The position numbers and the translations under genes are program-made. A stretch of 6,673 nt of DNA from UBA2883 sp050873965. Its GTDB lineage: Bacteria > Cyanobacteriota > Vampirovibrionia > Gastranaerophilales > Gastranaerophilaceae. A model generated the notes under the pieces. It was given only the letters and a program-made list of their open reading frames with translations, made no database searches and was not told the DNA's origin. The stretch spans positions 1-6,673 of the forward strand of contig JBNMJS010000090.1 of the NCBI GenBank assembly GCA_050873965.1. Reading direction: 5' to 3'. This document shows, piece by piece, positions 4,782-6,673 of the stretch; the stretch's first letter is position 1; every line of letters begins with the position of its first letter.

Positions 4782-6442
4782 TTAAGGCTTTATGCTTGAT
4801 AATGTTAGCATTTGTTGTATCAACAAATGCTACATTTGCTTATCCATCAAATGCGATGGTTAAAGTTGGTATTATGGATAGTGGTTATACTACTGTTGAA
4901 AAGAAAAATGTTAGTATTTATGGTACGGAAGACTGCGTTATTGCTGATAGTGTTACCAAAAATGTAATATTAAAATTACCAAAAGGTAAGTTTTTGAATG
5001 TTTCACGACAAGATGGGAAATTTGTTCTTTCATACAATGATGGTGATAAAGATGTTTTAAAAACAATAAATTCTGCAAATGATTTTGTTGTTACATGTCC
5101 AAACGGAGTTTTGGGAATAAAAGATTTTATTAGAGGTGGCAAACCTGCATTATACAGAGGTGAATTTAGATTTATTTCTAATCAAAATAAACCATCAATT
5201 TTTTATTTGGTTAATTGTTTAGATGTTGAATATTATTTAAAAGGTGTTGTTCCTTGTGAAATGCCTGTTTCTTTTGGTTTAGAAGCATTAAAAGCACAAG
5301 CAGTTGCTGCAAGAAATTATTCTTTAAGCCCTCGCACACGTATGGCTAGAGGTTATGATGTAGTTGATAGTGTCGCAAGTCAAGTTTATCATGGCTACAA
5401 TAGAGAGTCAGATATTGCAAATAGAGCGATTGATGAAACGCATGGTTTGGTTGCTTTGTATAATGATGAAATGATTGTTGCAGTGTTTAGTTCTACGGCA
5501 GGTGGTTATACAGAATGTTATTCAAACACATTTTCTGATCCGATTACAAAGGCTTTTCCATCACCAGATAAACCATATTTGAAATCTATTCCAGATATGC
5601 CAAATACAAAACCATTAGATAATGAAGAAGATGCTTTTGAGTTCTATTCAACTCGTCCTGTTTCTTATGATATGCATTCTCCTTTATATAGATGGACAAG
5701 AACATGGACTAAAGAAGAATTAGAAAATGTTTTAAAATCAACATTGATTGTTCAATCAAAAACAGGTTTTGTTCAACCTGCATTAACTAATGCGAATGAT
5801 TTTGGAACGTTAAAAGCGATTCGAGTTACTCAACGTGGTGTGTCTGGCAAAATTATTTTTATGGAAATCGAAACGGATAAGGCCACTTATACTGTTGGTA
5901 AAGAATTAATTATAAGACGATTGTTTACTAAAAACGGAAAAGCACTGCCAAGTGCAAATGTTGTTTTTAAATATGATGTTGATGAAAATGGAAATTGGTC
6001 TGATATAACTGCTTATGGTGGTGGTTTCGGTCATGGTTCTGGCATGAGCCAATATGGAGCAATGTATATGGCTCGTGATTGTGGCATGTCTTTTGAAACT
6101 ATTTTGAAACATTATTATAAGGGTATTTGTTTGGGTACAAAACCATTTGAATTAAAAGATAAATATGTTCAGCAATGTTTTTATGCACCAAAGAAAAAGG
6201 CTATATTAGTTATACCTGATAAAAAAGACATGGAAGTGTTGCAATTAACGGTTAATGACGAACTTGTGAACTTAAATTTCCAAAATGCAGGTAATAAAAA
6301 ACGTTGTGAAATTGATTTGTCGCATTATATAAAGAAAGAAAGTTTAAATATTGTTCGATTCACTCCACCATGCCAAAATAAATTGGATATTCGAAGAATG
6401 AATGCGATTGAACCTGTTAAAATCTATATAAAATTATTATAG
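4766..6442 (+). CDS. Secreted SpoIID/LytB-domain protein, probable peptidoglycan lytic transglycosylase
   Basis: 558 residues starting at TTG. Residues 1-25 form a signal peptide: Lys4 and Lys7, a hydrophobic core (ALCLIMLAFVV), then ATFA-YP with likely cleavage after Ala25. Residues about 30-140 are a beta-rich N-terminal part of the type often found ahead of SpoIID domains. The SpoIID core follows: VEYYLKGVVPCEMP (Glu165 at the catalytic position known from SpoIID), LEALKAQAVAARNYSL (172-187), SQVYHGY (205-211), VFSSTAGGYTE (240-250) and GGGFGHGSGMSQYGAMYMA (418-436), ending with ILKHYYKGI. In the family, this domain cuts glycan strands already stripped of stem peptides. The Cys/His residues often seen before QVY are Val, Ala and Ser here, so that metal-type site is absent. 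About 100 residues beyond the domain (460-558) form an extra, probably beta-rich tail that I do not recognise. It acts outside the cytoplasmic membrane. It follows cysS with a 16-base overlap. No sporulation neighbours are visible, so a role in wall remodelling or division is likelier than sporulation. No convincing terminator follows. Confidence 0.9.
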   Translation: MGSKIIKALCLIMLAFVVSTNATFAYPSNAMVKVGIMDSGYTTVEKKNVSIYGTEDCVIADSVTKNVILKLPKGKFLNVSRQDGKFVLSYNDGDKDVLKTINSANDFVVTCPNGVLGIKDFIRGGKPALYRGEFRFISNQNKPSIFYLVNCLDVEYYLKGVVPCEMPVSFGLEALKAQAVAARNYSLSPRTRMARGYDVVDSVASQVYHGYNRESDIANRAIDETHGLVALYNDEMIVAVFSSTAGGYTECYSNTFSDPITKAFPSPDKPYLKSIPDMPNTKPLDNEEDAFEFYSTRPVSYDMHSPLYRWTRTWTKEELENVLKSTLIVQSKTGFVQPALTNANDFGTLKAIRVTQRGVSGKIIFMEIETDKATYTVGKELIIRRLFTKNGKALPSANVVFKYDVDENGNWSDITAYGGGFGHGSGMSQYGAMYMARDCGMSFETILKHYYKGICLGTKPFELKDKYVQQCFYAPKKKAILVIPDKKDMEVLQLTVNDELVNLNFQNAGNKKRCEIDLSHYIKKESLNIVRFTPPCQNKLDIRRMNAIEPVKIYIKLL

Positions 6443-6533
6443 ATAGATAGTTTGTTAAAAAATATATAGTCGGTGTAGTGTAGTTATTATGCTGACATGA
6501 AGTAATTAAAGCATGTGAAACATAGTTATAGTC

Positions 6534-6641
6534 ATGATTTTTCGAAAAAAAGTGCTTGCAATTATTTTTTTATGTATTAGTATATATATTGTGCTCGGAA
6601 CACAGAGGATTAACCAAAACAACAGCACAAATGAACTTTAA
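6534..6641 (+). CDS. Possible 35-residue membrane or signal peptide (small ORF)
   Basis: ATG at 6534 opens a frame to TAA at 6639-6641. The peptide starts MIFRKKVLAIIFLCISIYIV, continues LGTQRINQNN and ends STNEL: a basic N-terminus, about 16 hydrophobic residues, then a short polar tail. This is the layout of a single-pass small membrane protein or a secretion signal. Against it: there is no recognisable ribosome site before the ATG, codons such as CTC, CAG and AGG differ from the neighbouring genes, the hydrophobic run is partly produced by a T-rich stretch that also fits a promoter, and the same bases can form an RNA leader. An in-frame TGA at 6516-6518 excludes a longer start. Confidence 0.2.
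   Translation: MIFRKKVLAIIFLCISIYIVLGTQRINQNNSTNEL
6556..6583 (+). promoter_or_regulatory. Candidate strong-type promoter with upstream A-tract
   Basis: TTGCAA (6556-6561) is followed after 16 bases by TAGTAT (6578-6583), with 4 of 6 matches in each box. Directly upstream lies a run of A (6545-6551) of the kind seen in UP elements of rRNA promoters, and downstream comes the G/C-containing stretch GTGCTCGG. TATA-like alternatives for the -10 overlap (TATATA at 6581, 6583), with longer spacers. No gene in the window would be served except the possible small ORF, whose start lies upstream of this promoter. Confidence 0.35.
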
Positions 6642-6643
6642 TA
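6632..6643 (+). promoter_or_regulatory. boxA-like antitermination element
   Basis: TGAACTTTAATA shares 9 of 12 bases with the bacterial rRNA boxA consensus as I recall it (TGCTCTTTAACA). It lies downstream of the candidate promoter and paired leader, as expected in an rRNA operon. The match is short and AT-rich, so chance is a real alternative. Confidence 0.25.
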
Positions 6644-6673
6644 ATATAAATAGCAGAAATTAAGTCTTGTAAA

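Larger units (their letters stand above)
6443..6673 (+). other. Gene-poor right end: possible rRNA-operon approach or small-ORF region
   Basis: 231 bases without a conventional gene. The first 90 bases have only weak dyads (for example ACATG at 6495-6499 with CATGT at 6512-6516) and no clear terminator for the SpoIID gene. A 12-base palindrome TTTTTCGAAAAA (6538-6549) opens an A-tract just upstream of a TTGCAA box. From 6589 a structured leader follows: TTGTGCT (6589-6595) can pair with AGCACAA (6624-6630), or its TGTG can pair instead with CACA at 6601-6604. A boxA-like TGAACTTTAATA (6632-6643) comes next. No 16S start or tRNA is reached before the window ends. Confidence 0.35.

Noticed and set aside
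4918..6112. Two minus-strand frames (74 and 68 codons) inside the SpoIID gene
   Set aside because: Both are antisense to conserved SpoIID coding sequence and lack any supporting feature.
6465..6470. TATAGT as a -10 box just after the SpoIID gene
   Set aside because: No acceptable -35 lies 16-18 bases upstream; the nearby TTGTTA is far too close.
6631..6663. A 10-residue frame starting ATGAACTTT
   Set aside because: Too short to support, with no ribosome site at a usable distance, and it overlaps the boxA-like stretch.
6443..6673. tRNA or 16S rRNA start in the right end
   Set aside because: No cloverleaf with a TTC loop and no AGAGTTTGAT-type 16S start could be found before the window ends.
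1..6673. CRISPR array, insertion sequence or phage attachment site
   Set aside because: No regularly spaced direct repeats, terminal inverted repeats, transposase or integrase coding sequence was seen.

Overview
The window is AT-rich and carries six ordinary protein genes, one of them cut by the left edge, plus a gene-poor right end. The likeliest source is an anaerobic, low-GC gut-type bacterium. The combination of a HydE-type [FeFe]-hydrogenase maturase, a SpoIID/LytB wall protein, and a small protein with a short N-terminal Phe/Asn motif (ISFNP...VNFKA) points, as an inference from memory only, to the non-photosynthetic cyanobacterial relatives (Vampirovibrionia / Gastranaerophilales). A low-GC Firmicute remains possible. 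No mobile element, CRISPR array or tRNA is visible.

Left part (1-2826): the C-terminal end of an unidentified + strand gene runs into a compact bidirectional terminator (194-227) that it shares with the convergent gene hydE. hydE is the second gene of a two-gene minus-strand unit. The upstream gene encodes a soluble three-part GGDEF protein (pseudo-receiver, GAF-like middle, degenerate GGDEF). The two genes overlap by 17 bases. hydE begins at a TTG whose Shine-Dalgarno lies inside the codons for the GRNR motif of the GGDEF protein, so translational coupling is likely.

Middle (2767-3407): a small lineage-specific-looking 145-residue protein is a single-gene minus-strand unit with a very good ribosome site and a strong 14-bp hairpin terminator. 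It is divergent from cysS across a 143-base spacer that contains a TTGACA box and an 8+8 inverted repeat.

Right part (3408-6673): cysS (cysteinyl-tRNA synthetase) is followed, with a 16-base overlap and again a TTG start, by a secreted SpoIID/LytB-domain protein, a probable peptidoglycan lytic enzyme. The last 231 bases hold no conventional gene. They contain an A-tract, a TTGCAA box and a possible promoter leading into a structured leader with a boxA-like element, which may be the approach to an rRNA operon. The same bases also encode a 35-residue peptide that reads like a membrane or signal segment. These two readings compete.
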